DNA from: Viridothelium virens | Taxonomy: Eukaryota > Ascomycota > Dothideomycetes > Trypetheliales > Trypetheliaceae | DNA: 64,000 nucleotides | Assembly: GCA_010094025.1 (NCBI GenBank) | Contig: ML991782.1 | Location: 310,001 to 374,000, forward strand | Direction of reading: 5' to 3' | Part shown: piece after piece, positions 1 through 11,129 of the stretch | How the letters are laid out: each line of letters opens with the position of its first letter | Numbering within the stretch: position 1 is the stretch's first letter | Program-made: the position numbers and the translations under genes | Notes under the pieces: model-generated | The model's database searches: none | What the model was told of the DNA's origin: nothing | The model's input: the letters and a program-made list of their open reading frames with translations, nothing else

Positions 1-2315
1 TCAACGACCTTGGCGATGGCTTCACATATGAACGGCATCGGCGATTTTGATGACCTCGGCTTCCAGCCTCCTTTATTTGATCCCAAGGCTTCGTCTACTC
101 AGTTTCCAGCCCCTTCGAGGCCAAACGTTCCCACTGTAAAACATCCCGTTCTCGAGGATGAAGCCATCCTTAATGCGCAGGATCACTGGTCTTGGTTCAA
201 ATGCAATCCATCCCCTGCCGAATCTAGCCCAGAGACGACGAGTGCTCACTTGGACAGCTTGGTCGGGACTCTCGTAAACCAAGATGCCTGGGACTCACTT
301 GATGTTCAGCAAGCGGAATCGGACCTTGCAATGAGCAAGGCTATATCCACCGAGCCGGTGCTCAGGTCTGTGAGGGATCGACTGCTAGAGTATACCAGGG
401 AACTATTCCGTGGTGCTATGGAACGTCGGATCCCATCATTACAAGTCCAGTCACCTATTGACGAATTGACATCAATTTTTGACCAAGCGGAGAAACTCAT
501 ATTACCGCCACCCCACGTGCTTCGCTACTTCTTGCGAGCCTATGTATGCGGGTTCGAGCCCTTCTATCCAACCGTCGCCAGGGGCACACTTAATCCAGGT
601 GTGCTGCTCGATGAAAAGTCGAACCATTCACCCTTGCTACTGCTCCTCCTCTTCGCGCAAGGAGCGATGACAAATCCCACATTCGAGGCCAGGGCATTCA
701 GTAGTGGACTGACAGAACTATGTCGCACCGCCTTGAACCAGGCCATGCAACGGGAGATTTTCGTAATTAGGGTTGATTCTTCTTTTATGCGTAATGCGCT
801 CCACTATCTGAATCTAGCAGCCTGGGGAGGAGATAAATGGCATATGGACGTAGGTTGCTGACGAGTTCGAGGGTTTCTTTCGAACGAAAAAGCTTATGAC
901 TTCGCAGGTTGCCATCAAGCAACGAGCGATATACACATCAGTATGCTAGAGCTTCCAGTAGGTGCAGGTCGTCACGACTAACTTCATTCTTAGATGCTGC
1001 AGCTATCCGGAATGCTCGAGCAAAAGAATAATGTAATTACATCATCTGAAGGGTCTTGGGACACGGAGAAGCTTTGGAGCGCCTGGACAGAACAGGAAAG
1101 TCATAGTCGGTGAGTACAGTCTCTGACCGTGTCAAGTCTAGATGGCAGTCAACTTCATAGACTTCTCGAATACCATACATGCAGTCGTTCTCTTAAGTGA
1201 TTTTTACATACTGACTTGTGTAACACAGTCTCGTCTACTCTTGGGTCAATGTAGACCAAGAGATCAGTTTGTTCCATGATACAACACCACAACTATCGGT
1301 TTGGGACATGCATCTTGCCATGCCCTCCGCAGACTCGCTCTGGAAAGCAGCCTCCGCAAATGACTGGCGTTCTCTCTTCGACGCGTCTGGCTCCATGGCC
1401 CAGACGGCAGGCTTAAGCGATTTGTTCCAGCAATTTATGGAACACCGTTTGATTGATCAAGCACAAGACCTCTCAGGAATGCACCTGCGGCTCCTACTGC
1501 AACCTCTGCAGGGACTGTGTAGTCACCTGGGTCAGTATCTCGAATTCTTCCCAGACAATCCCCCTATTACCTCTTCACGCCTCGCAACGACTTCGGCATC
1601 ACGGTCACAACTTAATGATGGCCGTTATCTCCTTCAGCAGTGGTTCAACCTCTACCAAAACTCTAGCTTGGTCTCCAGCAAAGACCCTGCCGTGTCCACT
1701 GCTTTAATCATGTACCATCTCATCAGCCTGAGCACCTTTGTCAACTTCCCCGAGATTGAGAAGGTCCTGCAGCAAAGCCCACTAAGCCAGCCGTTTCGTC
1801 ATCATTTCAATCTCCGGATGCGAACAATGGAGTCGGCTGTCGATATCTTCTTCCACTGCGGCCAGGTCTTACGATTACTCTGTCTTCTAAGAAGTGGTAG
1901 TAGACCGATCTGGTGGCCTGCGGCGATCTACAGGGTTGCCCTCATCTGTTTCATTACCAGCTCTGCTCGACTTGGCATGCAATTTAGCTCTCCGAACTCG
2001 GCCCCGATTAGAGACGAGGAAGGGTTCTCCATCAATACGCTCCCACCGGAAGATGATGCGATAGTGCGGTTTTTGGCGGCGCGGGAAGGAACACCTATGA
2101 TCACTAAACGTAATGGCGAGTTGGCCACGTTGGACCTGCCAGAGAGTGCGCTCAATCATTGCATCGACGTGTTGGATGAAGATCTTGGTACGCGGCTAGC
2201 CGAAGGAATCAGGAACAGGCTGGTCCGCCTAGTCCATCGTTGGGTATCGCCAGTCCCGCAGGCTGAAGGTCCCGTCATGTACCCGTACGAATCGGGAAAT
2301 CTAGCGTTCTGCTAG
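1..2315 (+). CDS. Fungal transcription factor (fungal_trans middle domain), 5' end outside window
   Basis: Exons 1..849, 908..940, 994..1109 and 1229..2315; the frame is open at base 1, so the N-terminus and any DNA-binding domain lie upstream. Three introns are needed and all give clean GT-AG joins: the first joins ATGGAC to GTTGCC, the second joins TCA to ATGCTG, the third ends in AACACAG. The spliced protein has the pattern of the fungal-specific transcription factor domain: a FEPFYPTV stretch, a run of leucines followed by AQGA, then the tryptophan-rich segments LVYSWVNVDQE and VWDMHLAMPSADSLWKAA. This arrangement is common in C2H2-type regulators that carry a fungal_trans domain. It would act in the nucleus; the target genes are unknown. 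An ATG at 16 is in frame but is probably internal. The family call is fairly sure, the class of DNA-binding domain is inference. Confidence 0.8.
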
Positions 2316-5300
2316 GGAGGAGTTTGGAGCTAGGGTACGAATTTCTTTTGCTTGGCATCAGTCGGATGGCGGTTTCTCAGGTACCTCATTGTCACCAAAA
2401 GTTTTGCAATGAAAGCTCAGATCACAGCATGAGAGGTTGCTTTTGGCGCAGGTTGAAAGACATTGCAGGCCTAGGCGGGCTTTTGGGATTTGGGTCATGC
2501 CATAGAGCGACGGCGCCGGCCGGGGGCACTGGGATCAGGCTTTCCGATGCGGCGAACTCGGCGGAACGGGGCATTGGAGATCGCCAGATTTTTTTTTTTT
2601 TCTTTAATCAATTAGGGTTTAGGATGGTCTCCCATAAACCTTAAATCTACGTTGAATTAATTGGTGTCCATCACCTAGATTCCAGCGTCCCTGGCTCAGG
2701 CCGCGACATAGTACCAGGCGAGGAAGTCTGGTTAGGGTTGAGGCTCTGAACCCAAGCATGGCGCCATCCCCAGCACCTCCTGCATCCGAAGCGGGAACAT
2801 TTGCAGGAGGAGCGGAGGCGGTGCCATGAAGATGTACCTTTAGGAGATAGAGTCGGCGAACGCCGGTAACGGCCCGAAGTGCAAAACCGCAACTCCACCC
2901 GCCACCATCCCTGTTGCAGACCCGTCTGCAGCATTGCGTCAGCAGGAGCAATCTTTCTCTGGCTGCTTGTGCCTGCCCAGCTGGGCGACTGCTTGTACCA
3001 CGTATGCCTGTCTTGTGGAGTACGTGTGCTGAGAAGTTGAAAACTGCGACTCCTCCCGGCTAACACTACCGACTTCACCGCTCTCTGTGATTCGCGACCT
3101 CGGACGCACTGCATCAATAGACGAGGTACGTGTTCTCGCGTCTCCACTGCGGCGTCAACAGAGGATGAGAATGTTTTCTGCAGGCAACTCAAACCGTCAT
3201 CTGGCCCTTCATAGTTATGAGCTAATCTGCCTCTTGTCAGATGAGTTACCACGAGATTCTCTAATTACCGACATTCCATCCTCGTCGTCAACACAACCCA
3301 ATGCACATTGAACCCAGCTTTGTCCCCGAACTCCAATGCTACCTAGACAGTGCATCTATGTTGGGCTACCAGTCCTTCGTGTACACTCTTGTCCAAATTC
3401 TCTCAAGTAGATAGCTCAAACCTGTTGCCACTCTGCTGTTTCAACAAGACCTCTTCAAGGCAGGGATCCGCGACCATGATTGAATGATCGTTCGACTTTC
3501 CTTTGGTTCTGCAGTGCCCGCCCCCAGCAGCAAAAACCATTGAAGACCCAAAATTCGAGTGTGGTTTTGCATGGCGTGAGCACGGCAAGCCCATCTCCAT
3601 CATTCTGGCCCATCGCTTGCACTGTGGGGAAGCGATCTCTACTGAACTTAGAGCGGTCGGTCGAGCCCTACCCAAACGGAGATTTCCTTCGAGCGCACAG
3701 GCACACGCACCCAGCTGCTGAACGCAGCGCGCAATGCGATCCGCTATCTTTGGGCACAGCCTGACCTCCGCAGCAGCGAGATCGTCAACGCTGGTAGCAC
3801 TACCTCTGCAGCGATGTCCCAAGCACTCTCCCACATTCGGCTCCGCTCCGCCGTCACGATCCCGCATGACCCGCCGGTTCCTCCCCCAAGATTCGCATCC
3901 CCGCCATTGTTGCAGTATCCATATTTCCAAAAGCGGTCCATCGGGAAAAAGTCTTGCAGTAATGGCAATATGTGCGTCCTGATGCTGTGGGGATACCAGC
4001 TGAAGATCAGTAAAAATCCTATCGAGGGACCGCCGTTCGCTTACCCGAACGCGCGGGTAGCGACGAACCTGTGGGAGTATGCAGAGAACGATTGCTGCGC
4101 CTCCTCCTTTTCAGTAGGCTTGCGGCGAGAGTCGGCACAGCCGTGCTGGATGGCGAGCTCAGGTTCAGTTAGGCTTGGAATGCGTGCCGTTCGCTTCCTG
4201 TAGCTGCTCCAATGACCATAATTACGCGGAATACTGTGAGTCAGCTCCTCTCCTCTTGGGTATTCGGTAATGCAAACGTGACTGGAGAAAGCTCTCAGGT
4301 AGCAAGGAGAGTATTCGTCGAATTAAACAATTCGCGCTAATGTGTGTCTCGGTGGTATCCTTCTGGTCAGCTCGAGCTAGCCAAAAAAACCTAATCAACT
4401 TGCCAAAATCATACTTCTCTATGATTTAGTCTGAATTAAACTTGGTTGACTAACCTGATTAGAAAGCCAAGCTATTCAATGAGGCTAGAGCGTGAGTCCT
4501 GCAACTACTTCACACGGAGCCTTCCGAGTTTGGCCATGCACAAAGCGACAACGGACATCCTAGCGAAATGATACTTTGTTACACCGACCGTGGCAATTTG
4601 ACCATGTTTATACTGTATGCAACCAAAAGTTCCTAACCCAAGTTTAGCGTAAAGTAAATCAGGCCTCGAATGCTCTTTGAAGGGAAGACTGTTACGAGAT
4701 TCTCCACGGCTACCTTGCTGCGCCACCACATGATAGGTACGATATGTATCGTGTGATAATTGAGACGTACAAGGGCTAATGTCGAATTGAGGGGGATTCA
4801 TCTTGCTCGATTGGTCGGTGTATGTCTGGGACAAACACAAACTTTAGCTTGTGGAAACTGCACGCAATAATAAAGAGCATAACATCTCAAAGCGACGATT
4901 CATTGACGAAAACCAGATGGAGATAAATCCCTGCAAATCCAGACCTCGGACGCTCCGAGGTGGTGTGAGATACCTTGTAACCCATACCATGCTACCGGAC
5001 CCAGCCAAAACTCCGATTTGCGGAGTATACCGGTACTACTGAGATTCTGGAAACACCTGATCTTTACGGCATCTGTCGAAGTTTGCTGATCGAGCCTCAC
5101 GTACGGGAATAATTCTTGAGGCTCTCTGGTTGTTCCAAATGTGTATTCAGCCGCACTCTCTTAATCGAGATGCCGCCTCCTACTTCATCCGTCTCCTATT
5201 CCTATCACGAGGTTGATGACTCTCTCAGTACTTCACCTTTGATTTTGCTTCCATCATAGGCCACTTTTGGCCACGTGGTAGTCTGCTAGTTTTCTCTAGA

Positions 5301-5780
5301 GTAACAGATTCTTTACGGCCGACAAGACACGGAGATGTCCAGCAGTGTCTTTCTACAGTAATAAGAAAGTGTTCAGGTAGCCCCCACAAATCTTGCCGCA
5401 CCAGCGTACGGACACGCTCGACTGCCCCCCTGGCACTTTCAGTGGGTTCCAAGTCCCTTTCAGAAAGTCTCACAAGCTTGGGAGTCTCGCAATCAGGTAT
5501 AACTAGACATTGCGCCTTGCTCCATCACGGACACCGCGCTCCTATCGGACTACCACATAATGCCTTTCCCGTCATCGACTGGCGACCCCTGGAGATTGAG
5601 GTCGCTGGTAGGGGCTGCGAACACGTGTTTGCAGATGTATGAGATTCATACCACCGGATGATGCTAGAAGGTGATCCTGCTTATATTTCCTTGCTTTATC
5701 TTCTACGATGCGGCTCGAAATTTACCTTCGTAGTCGTGGTGCTGTTCTTTACGCTCCACCGACTTTCATATGTCTCTGAA
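2316..5780. other. Long gene-poor region
   Basis: No ORF here has a recognisable family. A poly-T run lies at 2589-2602. Between about 3300 and 3970 several short plus-strand stretches look protein-like but sit in different frames and are broken by stops, as in a decayed gene. 4230-4480 is A+T-rich. The last part should contain the promoter of the gene starting at 5781. Confidence 0.5.
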
Positions 5781-8700
5781 ATGGCTTTTCTGCTTCTTTA
5801 CAACATATTGACAGTTACACTTATCTCCTTTCCGAGACTCTCGTTTTGCTTTACCTATAGTCCTAAGGACATTTCTACTATCCTGCCACCTAGTTCAATA
5901 CCCACTGCCGCACTCTCCCGGGAAAGTCAAGTGTTAGGCAATCAGACCTTCAAAAATCAAACCTTGAGCCCTGATGAGCTATGTATGCCAGAGACTTGTG
6001 GTACAGCATGCACGGCTCTGCATACTCCAGCATCTGGAAACACTAGCGCTGGGATAGACGGTAAGACTACAAGTCCAGCTATCCCCATTGGTCAGAACAT
6101 GATCAGCGATTCGCCTGGAATAAAAGGCCAACTGAAACGGCGGTATCTAATGGAGGATCCTACTGATCGAGGAGCTTATGTCGCTTTGCTATCTAGGATT
6201 ATAACCATGGAACAGCAGTGGGTCCAACTCATTCGTGGTCATGTCGGCACTACAACGCGAGCTATTCAGTATGACAGTCAAATGGATCGGTATGCTACTG
6301 CTTCTGGCGTCAAAGGCATGTGGGGCTGTACCTCCGTTATAATTGCATCAAATGCAGGGGCTTTCATCTCGCATATCTGGGAAATCCCTGCGTTCCAAAA
6401 CAGGCTTTATGAGCCTACATCTAACGAGATACTCCGAGCGCAAGCCTTTAATGTCCTTAGCAATGGAAATCCTCGTGACACAACCGGACGAAGTGTTGGA
6501 TTCAGTACCCTTACGGGACCAGGGGGGATGCTGCACGCCCAAATGAAGCCAGTCATATTTATCATTACGCCGATACCCACAGAGCGTGAGAGAGATTATC
6601 TAGGCGTCGAAACGGCGTTGCGATTTGAGGAGCAATGTAATACTCTCGCTAACCTCTTGGCACAGAGCATTCGTAGTCGGGAGGCTCCTCGTATCATAGG
6701 ATACAGTAGAACGAACCAGCGCGCTTCGGAAGACGATCTTCTCGAGAATGGGAAAGCCATTGTAGAAGTAGATCAAGAACGTGTGGATACTCGGGGAGGA
6801 CTTCGTTCCTGTGGCTCTTCGATTCGAGGATCATGGAGATTGTGGGTCGAGGACAGGTTAGAATTTGAACAAGGTTATGCTTACCGTCTACCTAACCGCA
6901 AACGAGACGACACCTCTTGCCCATCCATTTCCATACCCAAATATGCGCTCCCTCCAGCTCAAGCCGTTCTCAGTCACTCAGCCTCCAAATCAACTGGACC
7001 ATCTGACAAGAATTATTTCTTTTTGGAGACTCGAGCCCTGAGCAATCAAACCATGGGGAATTATACCTCAGACAACCATACCTTGAATGACATAATACGA
7101 TGTAAACCGAAAACCTGCGGAGTCGCTTGCCCCAGACCTTCTCTTTCGCTGTCTCCGAATCGGAGTGCTTTGGTCAAGACTCCAACGCTGGTAGGCATTT
7201 CTCCCCCGAGAGACACACTTACGACAAGAACCGCTCATACTGTACCAACCTCTGCGCGGGGTGTAGTGTCGACTTTCTCATTTAACAAAAACGCCCTTCG
7301 AGAAGTTCGTCCGACAAGCAGTCCGCGAAACCTTGCAAAAAACACACAAAAGCGGCATCTCCAGGGCGTGGCGGATCCGCGAAGACATGTTGCTGAATTA
7401 TCAGCATCTATCACTGAACATAATCAATGGGTTCCTCATGGCGACGAAGGCTTTACGACCATGAGAGACTGGAGCTTCGGGTCCTCACCCGCATCCAGTG
7501 TTGTTGGAATTAAAGGTGTATACGGATGTACCGCCGTCATAGTCGTATCCTCGAAGGGCATCTTCGCTGCCCATATTTGGGAGGATCCCGCCTTCATAGA
7601 CCCGAATGATGAGGAGGCAACGGATGAGGATTTCTGGTTCTACACTTTCGAATCTCTCAGTTTCGGAGACCAAGCTTCGATGACCGCTGGATTGGAGGAG
7701 CTCGCAGATCCCGGCCAGATGCTGAATGTGACGTACGATCCAGTCATATTTATTTTCACCCCTTTAACTATGCGAAGCGAAAGAGTATTCGAAGACATTC
7801 TCACAGACTTGCGATATGAGGAACGAATCAAGAAGCTTTCAGAGGCCTTGGCGGAGCTGGTCCCCAGTTCGGAGCCGCCTCAGGTGATAGGTTATGATAG
7901 GTCCTCGAATGAAAACGACACAGAGGTGGATGAACTACTGCCAGGACGGGCGACCGGCTTTGCGGGACGCGCAATTGTTGAAATGGACCAAGAAGACTTC
8001 AATGTTGTCGATGGCAATAACATGTCTTGTTTCGATAACAATCTGCCTCTTATAGGAGCATGGAGAATGTGGTACGAGGATCGGCTTATCTTTCAGAGAG
8101 ATTACTATCACCCTGCGGATGCCAGGGCCGGACGACATCGAAAACGAGACGACAACGACGACAATTCTTGTGGATCTCCGTCTAATACAAGTACAGCTGT
8201 GAGCTCGCGGCCACTAGTACACACGACTCCAGCGCCTACCGCATCAGCTACGGTCGACAGTTCATTCGTCAATGTCGGACAGCTAACTGGTACAGCCCTT
8301 TATACGTCAGTTTCTGACGCTCTAGCCTCCTTATGTCCTACTCCGGGTGGCCCAGGGTTGACCATGGGCTGTCAGAGCTCCAGCGCATCGATCGGACCTA
8401 TCGCGTACTACGACGCGACGGCCGCAGCAGGTGCAGCCCAGCCGTCGGCGGATCTTCTAGCTGTTGGAGTTCCGAGGTCTCGATATGATAGTACGGAGCT
8501 TCGCAATGCTATGATAAATGCGATTGCACTGGTCACGAACAGTTCGGCGGCCGAGAAGTCTTGCTACGAAAAGACCTACCCGGGTTCTCGCCAGTGGACT
8601 TTTTGCAATGTAAGGTCATCCTTCACAGTATTTGCGGTCATGCAATATTCACTGAATTATTTTGGTAGGCGCCTAAGCTCGTGGAGATTGATTATGGGCG

Positions 8701-8926
8701 CGACTTGGACAGGAGCGCCACAAATGGGAGTTCAGACCGCTTCACCATGCTCGCTGAGTACGCCTTTGAGCATGACACATCAGGAGTGTTCGACTGTGAG
8801 GCAATGCTGGATCTTATCAATGCGGGTCTGGAGATTGGGAGTCAGGCCTTTGCGTTCGAATCAGCCATTGATAGAACGCAGCTCGCTGGCCCTCTTAAAG
8901 CTAGATGTGGGACCGTTACTAGATAG
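5781..8926 (+). CDS. Large secreted protein with two copies of a fungal domain flanked by kexin sites
   Basis: Exons 5781..8609 and 8669..8926 (59-nt intron, donor GTAAGG, acceptor TTGGTAG) give about 1028 residues. I chose the ATG at 5781 because the residues after it form a good signal peptide; the frame is open back to 5658. Two homologous blocks lie at about residues 176-366 and 577-776. Both contain a G[VI]KG-x2-GCT[SA]VI segment, an aromatic H-I-W-E-x-P-A-F motif, an [IV]IFI[IF]TP motif, a [IV]IGY motif and a closing G-[SA]-W-R-[LM]-W-x-E-D-R-L motif. Each block is preceded by a Cys module C-x4-C-x3-C (Cys 68/73/77 and 441/446/450). Lys-Arg pairs fall at 119-120, 374-375, 524-525 and 788-789, just outside the blocks. 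The tail (820-1028) is a separate Cys-containing region. N-glycosylation sequons cluster before the blocks. I recall this H-x-W-E domain as widespread but uncharacterised in fungal secreted proteins; the function is unknown. Confidence 0.8.
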
Positions 8927-9900
8927 CGGCGATTGAATTTGAAACGTTGAAAACATAGTAGATCCAGTAACTTAAGCAAGTAGTCACTTCTCTTCACACT
9001 GTCGGCTGAGAGCCCCACCATGGACTTCAGTAGGGCAGGGTTAGAGTATGAGGGTGTCAAGTCACGGATGTAAGAGCAAGTTGGTGAGAGATACACGAAC
9101 TATTATAAGTTAGGTTAATCTGCTGCCGCCAACCGTCTAACTAGCCGAATCTGCGTACGCATGGTACGTCCGGAGGACTGCGGCTGAATAATGACCTGTG
9201 CTCTGCAGAGCACTACTCCGTAGCCGAAACAGAAGCCGTATAATAGCGGCAAGTCGTTCAGAGCCAATTCAATCTTTGCAAATAGTTCTCTCTCCTGAAG
9301 AAACGACTCCAAATTTCTGGAAGGACCACCTCTCCCAGCATCTCTGTCCTTGAATCATCACCCTACGGTGTTGATGCTTTTGCAGGCATGATCAACAAAC
9401 GGGCATGTCGGTACCTGGATAAAACCTCCTGCGGTTCAACAGCTCTTTACCCCATCTAGTAAGACCTCTTATAGGTGGGCTGTAGGCATGCTGCTACAGT
9501 ACGTTCGGTAATTTGCGCGCCGAAACGTTGGCACTCTGGGCCCAACAGATTGAAACTCGGAATTAGCCGAGTTTTCGGATACACGACTCTTGTCCTATGT
9601 GACTTTCTGGATGTGTATCGAGGCTCTGATTGGCTAACATGCTGAGATTGAACTGAATTGAAGTAGATAGTAAGATTTTGCATCTGTAGAAAGAGCAGAT
9701 GGCAGGAGCTATATGCACCAGTACGATTAAGGTAGCTTCGCCCATGGAACGCAGTTCCACCCCAAAGTCCTAAGTCGCAACTTCCTCTAACACAATACGC
9801 CAGCCAAAAGATCCATGGGTACAGCAAAATGCTGCTTTACTTTTGCAAAACACGTCTTCCCTGAGAAGCGAAAGTCAAAGAACAGAATGTCGCCAAAAGC
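8927..9900. other. Intergenic region, nothing recognised
   Basis: This stretch holds the 3' flank of the secreted protein gene and the 5' flank of the hydrolase gene at 9901. Short ORFs on both strands have no recognisable family or splice-supported extension. Confidence 0.5.
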
Positions 9901-10668
9901 ATGGATTCTTTTAGTTGCAGTTGCCACACGATTTCCCCGTCCGATAGCCACACCCATACAGTCATTTTCCTCCATGGACGAGATAGCACCGCAGAGCAGT
10001 TTGAGCAAGAGCTTTTTGAAAGCCAAGCTTCGGATGGACGATACCTAAGGCAGATTTTTCCACAATTCCGATGGATCTTCCCAAAGTCCCAGGTCCGGCC
10101 ATCCATGCGTTTCGGGGAAGAAATCTCCCAATGGTTCGACATGTGGTCTACGGAAGACCCTCACGCAGAAAGACAAATCCAGCTAGATGGACTTCGAAGT
10201 AGCATAGCGCTTATTCGACGGGTGATTGATGTCGAATCAAAGCTTGTTGCGCCATCCCGCATTATCCTTTGTGGAATCAGTCAAGGTTGTGCGACAGCTA
10301 TCTCTACCTTGTTATGCGGTAGTCGAATGCTTGGTGGATTCGTTGGAATGTGCGGCTGGATGCCTTACGTCAACGAGTTTTCTGAGGCACCAAACAAATT
10401 GACTGAGTTACACAAGCTCAGATCCTGCCTTGATGAAGCGGCTGCTGATGCCGCGCTGGAAGCTCTTGCAACGCCGATCTTTGTTGCGCGTTCACAAGAC
10501 GATGATGTGGTTCCGATTCAACACAGTACGGTCATGAGAAAATGTTTGCAAGACTTGGGCATGCAAGTGACCTGGCAAGAGTACCACACCGGAGGACATT
10601 GGGTACATGAGCCGCAAGGAATTGATGATCTCGTTGACTTCATGAGTCGCACGCTGGCTGCACAATAA
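9901..10668 (+). CDS. Acyl-protein thioesterase / carboxylesterase-like serine hydrolase
   Basis: Single-exon gene for 255 residues, close to the usual size of the phospholipase/carboxylesterase (Abhydrolase_2) family. The N-terminus has the oxyanion-hole strand VIFLHGRDS (22-30). The nucleophile elbow is G-I-S-Q-G with Ser127, the acidic residue is in SQDDDVVP (Asp201 by alignment with the family's HGDxDxxVP), and the catalytic histidine is His233 in GGHW. The complete triad suggests an active esterase that removes acyl groups from proteins or lysophospholipids. There is no signal peptide, so it is probably cytosolic. It is more divergent than Apt1 itself (the GFSQGG signature is GISQGC here), so it may be one of the fungal paralogues rather than the housekeeping depalmitoylase. 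Confidence 0.85.
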   Translation: MDSFSCSCHTISPSDSHTHTVIFLHGRDSTAEQFEQELFESQASDGRYLRQIFPQFRWIFPKSQVRPSMRFGEEISQWFDMWSTEDPHAERQIQLDGLRSSIALIRRVIDVESKLVAPSRIILCGISQGCATAISTLLCGSRMLGGFVGMCGWMPYVNEFSEAPNKLTELHKLRSCLDEAAADAALEALATPIFVARSQDDDVVPIQHSTVMRKCLQDLGMQVTWQEYHTGGHWVHEPQGIDDLVDFMSRTLAAQ

Positions 10669-11129
10669 ACCAACATGAAGTGCTAGTTCTTGCTGGGATT
10701 CTACTCATACAAACTGTGGCACGAAGATGAGAACTGCGGCATGAAAGGAGCAACTACCGTTTCTACACACCTGTGCATAGCTTGAGGACGAAAGGTCTCG
10801 GAAAATTTGTTGTTAGGAGGCCCTTGAGATCTCCTATAGAATCCGAAGGACAGGGGAAGTACCCCTTAATTTCAGTTCGACACATTGTGGGACCCTCCAA
10901 TGTCAAACACGTGGGTGGCGAATCTCTGGATTCTTCAAACCTCGTGTAGAGTAAGGTAGGGTTCAGAAAAGCATGGACCACTTTGCCCTGCTGCCTACAG
11001 GGATTGCGCTCACCGCGCCGCGTTTTGTCGTGGAAGAATCTACGTTTAAAGTACGTGAATCGAAGATAGACTTCATACAACTCTAACAGCCCTGCCTTGC
11101 TAGGCTCGCACACCCAAAACTGATGCACA
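10669..11129. other. Intergenic region with promoter of the DUF6604 gene
   Basis: No coding signal. The start codon at 11130 is preceded by A-rich sequence and lies about 460 nt from the hydrolase stop codon, so the two plus-strand genes probably have separate promoters. Confidence 0.45.

Noticed and set aside
2671-3252. 193-codon minus-strand ORF
   Set aside because: Composition is Arg/Ser/Cys/Trp-rich without a domain, and no splice signals extend it.
3403-3930. 175-codon minus-strand ORF
   Set aside because: No family, no promoter-like context, and overlapping open frames on the other strand look equally plausible.
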